A stretch of 64,000 bases of DNA from Sphingomonas japonica (GTDB taxonomy: Bacteria; Pseudomonadota; Alphaproteobacteria; Sphingomonadales; Sphingomonadaceae): contig NZ_VDYR01000001.1 in the NCBI RefSeq assembly GCF_006346325.1, forward strand, positions 2,257,501 through 2,321,500, in the 5' to 3' direction. A program made the position numbers and the translations under genes. The notes beneath the pieces were generated by a model that was given only the letters and a program-made list of their open reading frames with translations, was not told where the DNA came from and made no database searches. This document shows positions 1 through 8,458 of the stretch, one piece after another (the stretch's first letter is position 1; every line of letters starts with the position of its first letter).

Positions 1-1
1 G

Positions 2-460
2 CGCGACGCGCTCGGATGCTTTGGCACCGGCGTTACGGTGGTGACGACGATCGAACCGGGCGGACGCCCGATCGGGCTGACCGCCAATTCCTTCACCTCG
101 GTATCGCTCGATCCGCCGCTGCTATTGGTGTGCCTGGCGAACAGCGCCGCGAGCCTGCCGGCATTTCTCGCGGCGCCCCATTTCGCCGTCAATGTGCTGC
201 ACATCGGTCAGCAACCGGTGTCCGGGCGCTTCGCCGCGCGCGTCGAGGATCGCTTCGCGGGCACGCCGTGGGAACGCTGGGAGACCGGGGTGCCGATCAT
301 CGAGAACTCGCTCGCCAGCTTCGAATGCGCGCGTGAGGCGGTGCATGTCGCGGGCGATCATCACATCGTCATCGGCCATGTTCTGCGCGTCCGGTTCGAG
401 CCGAGGCGCGATCCGCTGTTGTACTTCCGCGGCAAGTATCGGCGGCTGCATTTCGATTGA
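2..460 (+). CDS. Flavin reductase family protein (5' end cut off)
   Basis: The frame is open from base 2 with no start codon in the window, so the first few residues are missing; about 152 are visible. The visible part begins ALGCFGTGVTVVTT and continues GLTANSFTSVSLDPP, the signature of the flavin reductase-like FMN-binding split barrel. Members of this family use NAD(P)H to reduce FMN or FAD and often supply reduced flavin to a partner monooxygenase. The C-terminal LLYFRGKYRRL is also typical. No monooxygenase is visible nearby, so the partner is unknown. The next gene is convergent, 23 bases away. Confidence 0.9.
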   Translation, partial: RDALGCFGTGVTVVTTIEPGGRPIGLTANSFTSVSLDPPLLLVCLANSAASLPAFLAAPHFAVNVLHIGQQPVSGRFAARVEDRFAGTPWERWETGVPIIENSLASFECAREAVHVAGDHHIVIGHVLRVRFEPRRDPLLYFRGKYRRLHFD

Positions 461-483
461 GGTCGCAGACAGCGATTGCCCGA

Positions 484-1269
484 TCAGTCCACGAACACGG
501 GCGCACGCTTTTCCATGTTCGCACGCACCGCCTCGATCTGGTTCGGCGTGCGCAACAGCCGTACCTGCTCGTCGCTTTCGGCCAGCAGCAGCGATGCCGC
601 CGATGCGTCCGCCGCCTGGTTCGCCAGCCGCTTGGCAGCGCGGATCGCGTGGGGGTGGCGGCCCGCGATCGAACGGGCGAGCGCCATCGCCTCGGCATGC
701 GGATCGTCGGCGATGCGCGTGACGAGGCCGATCCGCGCCGCTTCCTCCGCCCCGACCTCGCGCGCGGTGTAACTCAGCTCGCGCAGCACATCGTCGCGCA
801 GCAGCGTGCGCCACAGCGCGTAGCCCGCCATATCGGGGACGATGCCCCATTTCATCTCCATGATTGCCAAGCGCGCGTCGGGCGCGGCGATGCGCACGTC
901 CGCGCCGCTGGCAATTTGCATCCCCCCGCCGAAGCATACGCCGCGGATCGCGGCGATCACCGGCACCGGCAATTGCCGCCAGCCCCATGCCACCTGCTGG
1001 ACCAGATTGGCGTCGCCATAGGGGCGGGCATGGATGTCGAGCCCCGATCCGCCGGCCGCCATGCTGGCCATGTCGAGGCCGGCGCAAAACCCGCGCCCCT
1101 CGCCCGACAGCACGACAGCGCGCAGGCCGGGCAGCGCCGCCAGTTGTTCGATCGCCGCGGCGATGGCGGCGAACATCGCCGGGTCGATCGCGTTGAGCTT
1201 GTCCGGGCGGTTGAGGCGGACGTCGGCGACGCCGCCCTCGACCGCGATCGTCACCCGCTGTTCGTCCAT
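484..1269 (-). CDS. Enoyl-CoA hydratase/isomerase family protein (crotonase fold)
   Basis: 261 residues, the usual length for a single-domain crotonase. The N-terminus has the family pattern RLNRPDKLNAID. The first oxyanion-hole segment is GEGRGFCAGLDM and the second is GVCFGGGMQIASGADVRIA. These proteins bind acyl-CoA thioesters and catalyse hydration, isomerisation or related chemistry in fatty-acid or aromatic catabolism; the substrate cannot be told from sequence. The segment after the second oxyanion loop (MEMKWGIVPDM) departs from the classic hydratase glutamate pattern, so hydratase activity is not certain. It lies 29 bases downstream of the winged-helix gene and may be the last gene of that transcript. 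Confidence 0.85.
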   Translation of the reverse strand: MDEQRVTIAVEGGVADVRLNRPDKLNAIDPAMFAAIAAAIEQLAALPGLRAVVLSGEGRGFCAGLDMASMAAGGSGLDIHARPYGDANLVQQVAWGWRQLPVPVIAAIRGVCFGGGMQIASGADVRIAAPDARLAIMEMKWGIVPDMAGYALWRTLLRDDVLRELSYTAREVGAEEAARIGLVTRIADDPHAEAMALARSIAGRHPHAIRAAKRLANQAADASAASLLLAESDEQVRLLRTPNQIEAVRANMEKRAPVFVD

Positions 1270-1298
1270 GATCCCGCTTCCCGGCTGTTGCCGTTCGC

Positions 1299-1904
1299 TT
1301 ATGCGCTCAGCCGATAGCCGCGTCCACGATCGGTGTGCAGCATCGCCGGCCCGGCGGCATCGAGCCGGGCGCGGAGCCGCGAGACATGCACTGCGACGAC
1401 ATTGGTGCCGGGATCGAAGCGCAGTCCCCAGACATTGCGGAGCAGGGTAGCGCGCGGGACCGCGATTCCGCGACGTTCGGCCAGATATAGCAGCAGCGCG
1501 AACTCGCGCGGCAGTAGTCCCAGATCGCGACCATCGCGCGAGGCACTGCGCCGCAGCGGATCAAGCACCAGCCCACCTAGCTGGATCGGCGCGCCGCGCA
1601 CCCGCGCCGCCAGCCGCGCGGCAATCTCGTGCGGCGGCGCATCGACCAGTGCTGCGTCATCGGCCCCGGCATCGAGCGCGGCGGTGACCGTCGCACCTTC
1701 GCCGCCAAGCAGCATCAGCGGCCCGCGCCATCCCCGCCCGCGAGTGCGACCGACGACGCGCGGTGCATCGTCGGTCGCGCTCAGCAGCAACGCCGCCGTC
1801 GTCGGGCAGAGGCGATCTTCCGCGATCGGCGCGAGGATCAATCCGCGCGCCTGCAATGCGGCAGCGATCGGGCCGCTATCGATATCGCTCGCCACGCGCT
1901 GCAT
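1299..1904 (-). CDS. OmpR-type winged-helix DNA-binding protein with degenerate receiver
   Basis: 201 residues from ATG at 1904, which sits 10 bases after the stop of the upstream cupin gene; a longer reading would run back into that gene. The C-terminal ~100 residues are a Trans_reg_C winged helix: a LPREFALLLYLAE recognition-domain start, VVAVHVSRLRARLD for the DNA-contacting helix, and HTDRGRGYRLSA at the wing. The N-terminal ~95 residues look like the second half of a receiver (DAGADDAALV then PPHEIAARLAARVR), but I cannot find the phosphorylated Asp or the acidic pocket. No histidine kinase is nearby. It probably regulates its own operon without phosphorylation (inference). Confidence 0.8.
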   Translation of the reverse strand: MQRVASDIDSGPIAAALQARGLILAPIAEDRLCPTTAALLLSATDDAPRVVGRTRGRGWRGPLMLLGGEGATVTAALDAGADDAALVDAPPHEIAARLAARVRGAPIQLGGLVLDPLRRSASRDGRDLGLLPREFALLLYLAERRGIAVPRATLLRNVWGLRFDPGTNVVAVHVSRLRARLDAAGPAMLHTDRGRGYRLSA

Positions 1905-1914
1905 GACGTCATGG

Positions 1915-2865
1915 CTAGCAAAGCGCCTCTCGATCGCGATCGCCAATCGCCTCCATTCCGGTGCAGGCGGCGGCGATTGCCGCCAGCCGCGCCCGCGCAT
2001 GATCGCGTACCCGGCGACTGGGATCGGCCGTGGCCGCGGCCCAGATCGGTTCGGCCGCCGCACGGTCGGGCGCGGCACTAGCCAGCGCGGCGTGCGCCGT
2101 CACGCGCATGCGCTCGCACGGATGCGCCGCCGCGAAATGCTGCGCCAGATCGGTGCCATTTCCGCCGCCGAACTGGGCCGCCAGCGTCACCAGCGCTTCG
2201 GACGGCGCGATCGTCAGCGCGGCGTCGATGGTTCCGCGCGCGATGTCGAAGCGATGCTGGTCCACCCATGGCTGCGCCGGATCGTAGCCCAGGATGTTGA
2301 GCGAAACCGAAAACGCGTCGGGGGGCAGCTGGACATGGATGTCGCGGCGCATCCGGTACAGCATCAGCTTGCCGGGATCGAGCTTCGAGCGCTCGGCAAA
2401 GCGCAACCCGGCATGCTCCCCAGGAATGCCGCACCGCGCGGCGGGATCAATTTCGTAATAGTCGCTCCAATAGCCCGGCCCGAGATAACCGACCGTAAGG
2501 AACGAAAAATTATGGTCGTGCGGAAGGTCGTAGAAGAACGCCGCCTCCCCACTTGCGCGGACCACCGCATCGGTCCGTGCCGGCCAAAAATTGGCGCGCA
2601 GCACGAAGCGGCCGTCCGGCGGCTGCAACAGGAAAACCTGCGGACCATAGCCGTTGCTCGTTACCTGGCCGGAGCAGCGCGTCTTGAGTTCGCCGATCGC
2701 CATGTCCGCGAGGAAACTGCGGTTGCGGCCGATCCGGGCGAGCAATGGCCCAAGGCTGGCAAAGGCATCGTCATCGCGTACGTCGATGCGCGTGTCGGCG
2801 AGTGCAGCGACAAGCTGGTCGAGCTCGATCGCGCCTTCGCTGCCGGGATCTATCAGGCGTGGCAC
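1915..2865 (-). CDS. Putative cupin-fold metalloprotein with C-terminal HEAT-like helices
   Basis: 316 residues from GTG at 2865, which overlaps the end of the preceding gene by 13 bases and has a GAGG just upstream. Residues 1-60 are helical. Residues 75-195 look like a cupin barrel: HDH at 116-118 inside FFYDLPHDHNFSFLTVGYLG, then LDPGKLMLYRMRRDIHV with a third His at 177 and SLNILG after it. That spacing matches a cupin 3-His metal site. Residues 215-300 are helical repeats with a HEAT-like pattern (DPSRRVRDHARARLAAI). I do not recognise a named family. A metal-dependent oxygenase acting on the operon's small peptide is one possibility (inference only). Confidence 0.7.
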   Translation of the reverse strand: MPRLIDPGSEGAIELDQLVAALADTRIDVRDDDAFASLGPLLARIGRNRSFLADMAIGELKTRCSGQVTSNGYGPQVFLLQPPDGRFVLRANFWPARTDAVVRASGEAAFFYDLPHDHNFSFLTVGYLGPGYWSDYYEIDPAARCGIPGEHAGLRFAERSKLDPGKLMLYRMRRDIHVQLPPDAFSVSLNILGYDPAQPWVDQHRFDIARGTIDAALTIAPSEALVTLAAQFGGGNGTDLAQHFAAAHPCERMRVTAHAALASAAPDRAAAEPIWAAATADPSRRVRDHARARLAAIAAACTGMEAIGDRDREALC

Positions 2866-3782
2866 GCAGCCTCGCGCATCTTGCGGGTAACCAGCGCCAG
2901 CGTCGCCGATGCCGCGGCGTGAACTTGCGCGTCGCTGTCGCCGAGAGCCATCTCCTCCAGGCGCGGCAGCGCCGAGGCGGCATCGAGCGCGATCCATTCG
3001 CGCATCGCATCCCAGCGGAACGGCGATGCAGTATCGCGGGTGGCGGCGTCGAACTGCGCGGCGGCATCTCGTCGCCCGCAATGCCGCAGCAGCGTCAGCA
3101 GCATCGCCGTGCGCGCCGCACCGTCGTCGAGCGTCGCCTGGCGCAGCAAGCAGCCATCGGCCACAGTATATTCGCGCATGGTGGCGGCAGCATCGATGCG
3201 AACATGCGCGACCAGTTGCACGACATCGTGGCGCGGTGCCTCGATCGCCTGTGCGGTAACGCGTCCGTCGCAGCGCAGGATCGCACCGTCGGCAAGCAGG
3301 CAGGACGGCTGTTCGACGACGCGCATCCCGTCGCCTTCGACCGTCCAACGCCGCAGCTTCGCCCCGTGCGCACGGATATAGCGGGTGACGGTCATCCGGC
3401 CGCTGGCGACCACGCTCGCACGCTGCGCTGCCGCGGCGAGCGCGCACGCGTCGATGACGCTCGCGCTGATCGAGACCACCGCATTCTCGAACAGCACCGC
3501 ACCCGTCCGCGACCCGTCGCGGCTGACCTTGAGCGGCACGTCGAGCAACGGCCAAGCGCGGACCTCGGCGACCAAGGGGGCGAGCAGCTCCGCCACCCAA
3601 GCGTCATCGGTAAACCATTGTTCGGCGACATCCGCCACCTGCGCGGCGCTGGTACAGTCTGCAAAACTGGCATCGATCGCGGCCCGCACCGAATGCTCGC
3701 GCCAGGCTTTCGCGAAGGCGACCGACGCCGGACGCGCGGCGAGGATTGCGCTGCGCACGGCAGGTGACGTCCCGTCGGCCAT
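2853..3782 (-). CDS. Uncharacterised protein with beta-rich core and C-terminal HEAT-like helices
   Basis: 309 residues from ATG at 3782, four bases after the stop of the small peptide gene. The N-terminal ~75 residues are helical. Residues ~80-215 are beta-rich (TGAVLFENAVVSISASV, LLADGAILRCDGRVTAQAI). Residues ~225-300 are helices resembling HEAT repeats (LPRLEEMALGDSDAQVHAAA). The overall order, helices then beta region then HEAT-like tail, is the same as in the next gene, which suggests an ancient duplication, but this copy has no HxH motif. I do not recognise the family. Its tight coupling to the peptide and the cupin protein argues for a shared job. Confidence 0.7.
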   Translation of the reverse strand: MADGTSPAVRSAILAARPASVAFAKAWREHSVRAAIDASFADCTSAAQVADVAEQWFTDDAWVAELLAPLVAEVRAWPLLDVPLKVSRDGSRTGAVLFENAVVSISASVIDACALAAAAQRASVVASGRMTVTRYIRAHGAKLRRWTVEGDGMRVVEQPSCLLADGAILRCDGRVTAQAIEAPRHDVVQLVAHVRIDAAATMREYTVADGCLLRQATLDDGAARTAMLLTLLRHCGRRDAAAQFDAATRDTASPFRWDAMREWIALDAASALPRLEEMALGDSDAQVHAAASATLALVTRKMREAACHA

Positions 3783-3786
3783 GACG

Positions 3787-3936
3787 TCAGCCGGTCTGGT
3801 AGATCAGCACCGCGACCGCGATGATGTGCTCGAACACGTCGTCGCGCGCCGCCTCGGCGACCCGGATCGCGCCGCTGGTGGCGATCTGCGTGCCCAGCTC
3901 GACGATCTCGTCGATGACGATCCCGAAATTGACCAT
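3787..3936 (-). CDS. Small 49-residue protein leading the cupin/HEAT operon
   Basis: ATG at 3936 is preceded by GGGAGGG at ideal spacing. An upstream in-frame ATG at 3981 lacks such a site and would add a His-rich 15-residue extension, so I prefer 3936. The product begins MVNFGIVIDEIVELGTQIA and ends IIAVAVLIYQTG. It is acidic in the first half, has no Cys, Ser/Thr only at three positions, and no signal peptide; the end is hydrophobic. Stop and next start are four bases apart. It could be a RiPP-like precursor, a small structural partner of the two larger proteins, or a toxin-like peptide; none is demonstrated. Confidence 0.6.
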   Translation of the reverse strand: MVNFGIVIDEIVELGTQIATSGAIRVAEAARDDVFEHIIAVAVLIYQTG

Positions 3937-3995
3937 GTCCCTCCCCCATTTTGCGTGGTGAGGCGCAGCGTGCCGGGGCACAGGCGCTGGGCAAA

Positions 3996-4011
3996 GTTAC
4001 AACGCTGTAAC
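3996..4011. promoter_or_regulatory. Perfect inverted repeat, candidate operator between divergent genes
   Basis: GTTACA, four bases (ACGC), then TGTAAC: perfect 6-base arms. It lies in the 119-base gap between the small peptide gene (minus) and the thioesterase (plus), 59 and 44 bases from the two starts, a normal place for a regulator to act on one or both promoters. The encoded winged-helix protein is a possible binder, although OmpR-type proteins usually prefer direct repeats. The arms are too short and too close to the promoters to be a terminator. Confidence 0.45.
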
Positions 4012-4055
4012 CTCCCTGCGATTGCCCACCCGGCCCGGCATGTTAGGGAGGCAGG

Positions 4056-4499
4056 ATGTCGGCCCAGGCTCCCCCGCAATTCGCGATCGATCCCAAGCGG
4101 CTGTTGGCGATGCGCGGCGGGCATACCGGTGCGCTCGGACTGGAATATCGCGATCACGGCGCCGATTGGGCGGAACTGGCGCTGCCGTATCGCGACGATC
4201 TGGTGGGGGACCCCGCGACCGGGGTGCTGGCATCGGGACCGATCCTGTCGATGATGGACGTCGCCACCGCGATCGCGATCTGGCTTAGGCGCGGCGCATT
4301 CCTGCCGCAGGCGACGCTCGACCTACGCATCGACTATCTGCGCGGGTCGCGCCCCGGCCAGGCGGTGATCGGCCGCGGCGAATGCTATCGCATCACCCGC
4401 TCGATCGGTTTCGTGCGCGGGCAGGCGCATGACGGCGACCCCGCCGATCCCATCGCGCACGTCGCCGGTACGTTCATGTTCACCGATCCGCCGCAATGA
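4056..4499 (+). CDS. PaaI-type hotdog thioesterase
   Basis: 147 residues. The pattern GHTGALGLEYRDHG...AELALPYRDDLVG followed by GPILSMMDVATAIAIW is the hotdog helix region of the PaaI/thioesterase superfamily, and RIDYLRGSRPGQAVIGRGE is the typical following strands. These enzymes hydrolyse acyl-CoA thioesters in the cytoplasm. A GGGAGGCAGG ribosome-binding site precedes ATG 4056. The gene overlaps the next hotdog gene by ATGA, so the two are translationally coupled and may form a heteromer. Substrate unknown. Confidence 0.85.
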   Translation: MSAQAPPQFAIDPKRLLAMRGGHTGALGLEYRDHGADWAELALPYRDDLVGDPATGVLASGPILSMMDVATAIAIWLRRGAFLPQATLDLRIDYLRGSRPGQAVIGRGECYRITRSIGFVRGQAHDGDPADPIAHVAGTFMFTDPPQ

Positions 4500-4876
4500 C
4501 GCTGCCGCCCTATGCCGACTGGCTCGGTCTGACCGTAGAGCGGGAGGGCGCCGGACCGCCCGTGCTGGCGATGCCGTTTTCGGCGCGCGTGCTGGGCAGG
4601 CCGGGGTTCCTCCACGGCGGCGCGCTCGGCGGGCTGCTCGAAATGGCCGCGGTGCTGGCACTGCGCGACGCGCTCGGCGACGAGGCGGCGCGGGTCAAGC
4701 CGATCAACGTCACGATCGACTTCATGCGCGGCGGCCGCGAAAAGACGACGTGCGCACAGGGGCGCGTCACGCGCCTGGGCACCCGCGTTGCCAATGTCGA
4801 GGCCACCGCGTGGCAGGACGACCGCGACATTGCCATCGCGGTCGCCCATATGAACTACCGGTTGGTGCGCGATTAG
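4496..4876 (+). CDS. Second PaaI-type hotdog thioesterase
   Basis: 126 residues. FLHGGALGGLLEMAAVLAL is the hallmark HGG-containing helix of PaaI-like thioesterases, and KPINVTIDFMRGG with GRVTRLGTRVANVEA are the following strands. It starts inside the stop of the first thioesterase (ATGA) and ends four bases into the convergent sugar dehydrogenase gene. In contrast to its partner, this copy keeps the canonical HGG, so if only one of the pair is catalytic this is the better candidate (inference). Confidence 0.88.
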   Translation: MTLPPYADWLGLTVEREGAGPPVLAMPFSARVLGRPGFLHGGALGGLLEMAAVLALRDALGDEAARVKPINVTIDFMRGGREKTTCAQGRVTRLGTRVANVEATAWQDDRDIAIAVAHMNYRLVRD

Positions 4877-6021
4877 GTCTTCGGCGTCAGCTTGAGCATC
4901 CGGCCAGCGCTGCCGTCGTCCCCGTCCTCGAGCACATAGATCGATCCGTCGGGCCCTTGTTCGACCTCGCGGATACGCGCACCCATCGGCCATTGGTCGC
5001 CCTTGGTCGCGTTGGCGCCGTCGACATCGACGCGGACCAGCGCTTCGCTCGACAGCCCGCCGATGAACAGATCGCCTTGCCATTGCGGGAACTGCGCGCC
5101 CGAATAGACCATCAATCCGCCCGGCGAAATCACCGGATTCCAGGTGACCTTGTATTTCTCGAACTCGGGCCGGGTATCGTGATCGGGGATGTCGCGTCCG
5201 TCATAATGGTCGCCGTCGGATACGATCGGATAGCCGTAATTCCTGCCCGGCAGGATCAGGTTGACCTCGTCGCCGCCCTTGGGACCCATTTCCTGTTCCC
5301 ACAAATTGCCCGATGCGTCGAAGGCGAGCCCAAGCAGGTTGCGGTGCCCGTACGACCAGATCGCCGGATTGAAGCCCTGTGCCGCCAGCGGATTGCCCGG
5401 CGCAGGCTTGCCGTCCATCGTCAGCCGCAGCACCTTGCCGAGCGTCGCCTGCTTGTCCTGCGCGGGGGTGAATTTCTGGCGCTCGCCATTGGTGAAGAAC
5501 AGATGGCCGTCGGGCGAAAACGCGATTCGGCCCGAATAATGGCCGTCGCCTTCGACATAGGGCGAGGCGCGGAAGATCACCTGAACATTCTGGAGCGAGG
5601 GCGAATCGCCGTCTGGCGACATCACGCCGCGCGCCAGCGCGACGCCCTTGCCGCCATCGCCCGCTTCGGAAAAGCTGTAATAGACCATGCGGTTGGTGGC
5701 GAAATCGGGGTGAAGGACGACGTCCATCAACCCGCCCTGCCCGGCGCTGTCGACCGGCAGCGTGCCCGCCACCACCTGCTTCGACTTGCCGTCCGCCGAC
5801 ACCAGCATCAGTTGCCCCGCCTTTTCGGTGACGAGCATGCGGCCGTCGGGCAGGAAGGTCATTGCCCAGGGCGCGTCGAAATCGGCGACCGGGGTCACCG
5901 CGAAGGGAAGGTTGCCGGGATCCGCCGCTGCCGCGGTCTGGCCATTGGCAGGCGCGGGATCGGTGGCGGCGGTGCAGGCAGCGGCAAGGCCGGCACCGGC
6001 AAGGACGAGGAAACGGGACAT
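4873..6021 (-). CDS. PQQ-dependent aldose sugar dehydrogenase family lipoprotein
   Basis: 382 residues from ATG 6021, chosen because it gives a clean lipoprotein signal (MSRFLVLAGAGLAAAC) with the lipobox cysteine at residue 16; longer readings lack a signal. The body is a six-bladed beta-propeller of the GSDH/YliI type: APWAMTFLPDGRMLVTEK, DVVLHPDFATNRMVYYSFS, GRIAFSPDGHLFFTNGER, GHRNLLGLAFD and GGDEVNLILPGRNYGYP are all family motifs. Such proteins oxidise aldoses in the periplasm with bound PQQ. No pqq synthesis gene is in the window. The gene end overlaps the convergent thioesterase by four bases. Confidence 0.88.
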   Translation of the reverse strand: MSRFLVLAGAGLAAACTAATDPAPANGQTAAAADPGNLPFAVTPVADFDAPWAMTFLPDGRMLVTEKAGQLMLVSADGKSKQVVAGTLPVDSAGQGGLMDVVLHPDFATNRMVYYSFSEAGDGGKGVALARGVMSPDGDSPSLQNVQVIFRASPYVEGDGHYSGRIAFSPDGHLFFTNGERQKFTPAQDKQATLGKVLRLTMDGKPAPGNPLAAQGFNPAIWSYGHRNLLGLAFDASGNLWEQEMGPKGGDEVNLILPGRNYGYPIVSDGDHYDGRDIPDHDTRPEFEKYKVTWNPVISPGGLMVYSGAQFPQWQGDLFIGGLSSEALVRVDVDGANATKGDQWPMGARIREVEQGPDGSIYVLEDGDDGSAGRMLKLTPKT

Positions 6022-6124
6022 GGGCGCTCCTGATTGCGGGGGAAAGGACGGACCCATCGGCCCTGGATACGCATCGCGTAACGCAGGCAGTGGGCGCATC
6101 GATCCATGTCAAAGCGTGTCCGGC

Positions 6125-6153
6125 TTGCACGGCGCGTGCATCCGGCGTATATC
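6125..6153 (+). promoter_or_regulatory. Candidate sigma-70-type promoter for rimP-nusA-infB
   Basis: TTGCAC at 6125-6130 and TATATC at 6148-6153 are separated by exactly 17 bases, ahead of rimP. It would leave a leader of about 95 bases. That leader contains a perfect 12-base palindrome (GTCGGGCCCGAC, 6189-6200) that could fold and may carry regulatory structure. The prediction rests on spacing and hexamers only. Confidence 0.4.
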
Positions 6154-6255
6154 GCGCTTGCTTTCCGCACCATCGTTACGGTTTGGAGGTCGGGCCCGAC
6201 GGGTCCGGCGCCGATCCCGCACAGCTGGTTCGGACGGGATTTATCCGGAGACGAC

Positions 6256-6795
6256 ATGGCTGACACCGCGCATCTGACGAGCCTGATCGAGCCCGAGGCG
6301 AACGCCTTGGGGCTCGCGCTCGTGCGGGTGAAGCTGTTCGGCGGCACCTCCGATCCGACGTTGCAGGTGATGGCCGAGCGCCCCGACACGCGCCAGCTCA
6401 CCATCGACGACTGCGCCGACCTGTCGCGCCGCATTTCCGACGTGATGGACGCGCTCGAGGCCGAGGGACGCGATCCGATCGACCATGCCTATCGCCTCGA
6501 AGTCTCCTCGCCCGGCATCGACCGCCCGCTGACGCGGCTGTCGGACTTTGCCGACTGGGCAGGGCATGAGGCGCGCATCAACCTGACCGCGCCGTTCGAG
6601 GGTCGCAAGCAGCTGACCGGCATCCTCGGCGGCACCGACGGCGATCGCATCACCATCGACGTGCGCAAGCACCGGCCGATGACGATCGGGTTCGATCAGG
6701 TCGCCGACGCCAAATTACTGATGACCGATGCGCTCATCGCCGCCACCGCGCCGCTTTCCAGCGAAGGCGCTGACAAGATCGAAGTAGAAGGGTAA
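6256..6795 (+). CDS. rimP: Ribosome maturation factor RimP
   Basis: 179 residues from ATG 6256, with GGAG at 6247-6250 upstream; an earlier in-frame ATG at 6106 lies in the presumed untranslated leader. The family core YRLEVSSPGIDRPLTR and the N-terminal TIDDCADLSRRISDVMDALE are clear. RimP binds the 30S subunit precursor and assists its assembly. It heads the usual rimP-nusA-ylxR-infB-rbfA operon; nusA starts 10 bases after its stop. Confidence 0.96.
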   Translation: MADTAHLTSLIEPEANALGLALVRVKLFGGTSDPTLQVMAERPDTRQLTIDDCADLSRRISDVMDALEAEGRDPIDHAYRLEVSSPGIDRPLTRLSDFADWAGHEARINLTAPFEGRKQLTGILGGTDGDRITIDVRKHRPMTIGFDQVADAKLLMTDALIAATAPLSSEGADKIEVEG

Positions 6796-6805
6796 CGACA
6801 CTGCC

Positions 6806-8458
6806 ATGGTCACCGCTGTCACTGCTAACCGCGCCGAACTGATCGCCATCGCCGATGCGGTGGCCAAGGAAAAGCTGATCGATCGCGGCATCGTCATCGA
6901 AGCGATGGAAGACGCCATCCAGCGCGCCGCACGCACCCGCTATGGCCAGGAAATGGACATCCGCGCCAAGCTCGATCCCAATAACGGCGACCTGCGCCTG
7001 TGGCGCGTCGTCGAAGTGGTCGAGGAAGTCGAGGACCTGTACAAGCAGGTCAACGAGAAGGACGCGCAGAAGCTCAAGGACGGCGCCGTGGTCGGCGACT
7101 ATCTCGTCGATCCGCTGCCGCCGATCGAGTTCGGCCGCATCCAGGCGCAGGCCGCCAAGCAGACCATCTTCCAGAAGGTCCGCGATGCCGAGCGCGAGCG
7201 CCAGCACGAGGAGTTCAAGGACCGCGTCGGCGAAATCATCACCGGCGTCGTCAAGCGCGTCGAGTTCGGCCATGTCGTGGTCGATCTCGGCCGTGCCGAG
7301 GGCGTGATCCGCCGCGATCAGCAGATCCCGCGCGAGCTGGTCCGCGTCAACGACCGCATCCGCAGCCTGATCCTGTCGGTACGCCGCGAGAATCGGGGGC
7401 CGCAGATCTTCCTGTCGCGCGCGCACCCCGACTTCATGAAGAAGCTGTTCGCGCAGGAAGTGCCGGAAATCTACGATGGCATCATCGAGATCAAGGCGGC
7501 GGCACGCGATCCCGGCAGCCGCGCCAAGATCGGCGTCATCTCGCATGATTCGAGCATCGACCCGGTCGGCGCGTGCGTCGGCATGAAGGGCAGCCGCGTG
7601 CAGGCGGTGGTCCAGGAGATGCAGGGCGAGAAGATCGACATCATCCCGTGGAGCGAGGACACCGCGACCTTCGTCGTCAACGCGCTCCAGCCCGCCAATG
7701 TCAGCCGCGTCGTCATCGATGAGGAGGACGACCGCATCGAGGTGGTGGTTCCCGACGACCAGCTCAGCCTGGCCATCGGCCGCCGCGGCCAGAATGTCCG
7801 CCTCGCCTCGCAGCTGACCGCCAAGGCGATCGACATCCTGACCGAGGCCGACGCGTCGGAGAAGCGCCAGAAGGAATTCGTCGAGCGTTCCGAGATGTTC
7901 CAGAACGAACTCGACGTCGACGAAACGCTGGCACAGCTGCTGGTCGCCGAAGGGTTCGGCGAACTGGAAGAGGTCGCCTATGTCGAGATCGACGAATTGG
8001 CTGGGATCGAAGGCTTCGACGAGGATCTGGCCGGCGAGTTGCAGAACCGTGCCTCCGAAGCGCTCGACCGGCGCGAGGAAGCCAATCGCGCGCTGCGCCG
8101 CGAACTCGGCGTCGACGACGAGCTCGCCACCATGCCATACATCACCGAAGCGATGCTGGTGACGTTGGGCAAGGCCGGGATCAAGACGCTCGACGACCTC
8201 GCCGATCTCGCTACCGACGAACTCGTCCAGAAGAAGCGCGTCGAGCCGCGCCGCCGCAACGACGACGCCCCCAAGCGCAGCGATGCGCGCAGCGAGGACA
8301 AGGGCGGCATCCTTGCCGACTATGGCCTGAGCGACGAACAGGGCAACGAGATCATCATGGCCGCGCGTGCGCACTGGTTCGCCGACGACGCACCCGCCGC
8401 GCCGGCCGAGGCCGAGGCCGCATCCGGGGAGGACGCTGTTGCGGAATCCTCGCAATGA
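6806..8458 (+). CDS. nusA: Transcription termination/antitermination factor NusA
   Basis: 550 residues. The N-terminal domain (about 1-130) binds RNA polymerase; an S1 domain follows ([20 protein letters not shown], about 145-165); two KH domains carry [18 protein letters not shown] and [17 protein letters not shown]; the C-terminal third has the acidic helical repeats common in proteobacterial NusA. It acts in pausing, termination and rRNA antitermination. The C-terminus ends in an Ala/Glu-rich tail ([16 protein letters not shown]). The last 20 bases overlap the following ylxR-type gene. Confidence 0.97.
   Translation: MVTAVTANRAELIAIADAVAKEKLIDRGIVIEAMEDAIQRAARTRYGQEMDIRAKLDPNNGDLRLWRVVEVVEEVEDLYKQVNEKDAQKLKDGAVVGDYLVDPLPPIEFGRIQAQAAKQTIFQKVRDAERERQHEEFKDRVGEIITGVVKRVEFGHVVVDLGRAEGVIRRDQQIPRELVRVNDRIRSLILSVRRENRGPQIFLSRAHPDFMKKLFAQEVPEIYDGIIEIKAAARDPGSRAKIGVISHDSSIDPVGACVGMKGSRVQAVVQEMQGEKIDIIPWSEDTATFVVNALQPANVSRVVIDEEDDRIEVVVPDDQLSLAIGRRGQNVRLASQLTAKAIDILTEADASEKRQKEFVERSEMFQNELDVDETLAQLLVAEGFGELEEVAYVEIDELAGIEGFDEDLAGELQNRASEALDRREEANRALRRELGVDDELATMPYITEAMLVTLGKAGIKTLDDLADLATDELVQKKRVEPRRRNDDAPKRSDARSEDKGGILADYGLSDEQGNEIIMAARAHWFADDAPAAPAEAEAASGEDAVAESSQ

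Noticed and set aside
6154..6255. Possible tRNA gene in the rimP leader
   Set aside because: No cloverleaf with a T-loop TTCRA and a 7-bp acceptor stem could be formed; only short palindromes are present.
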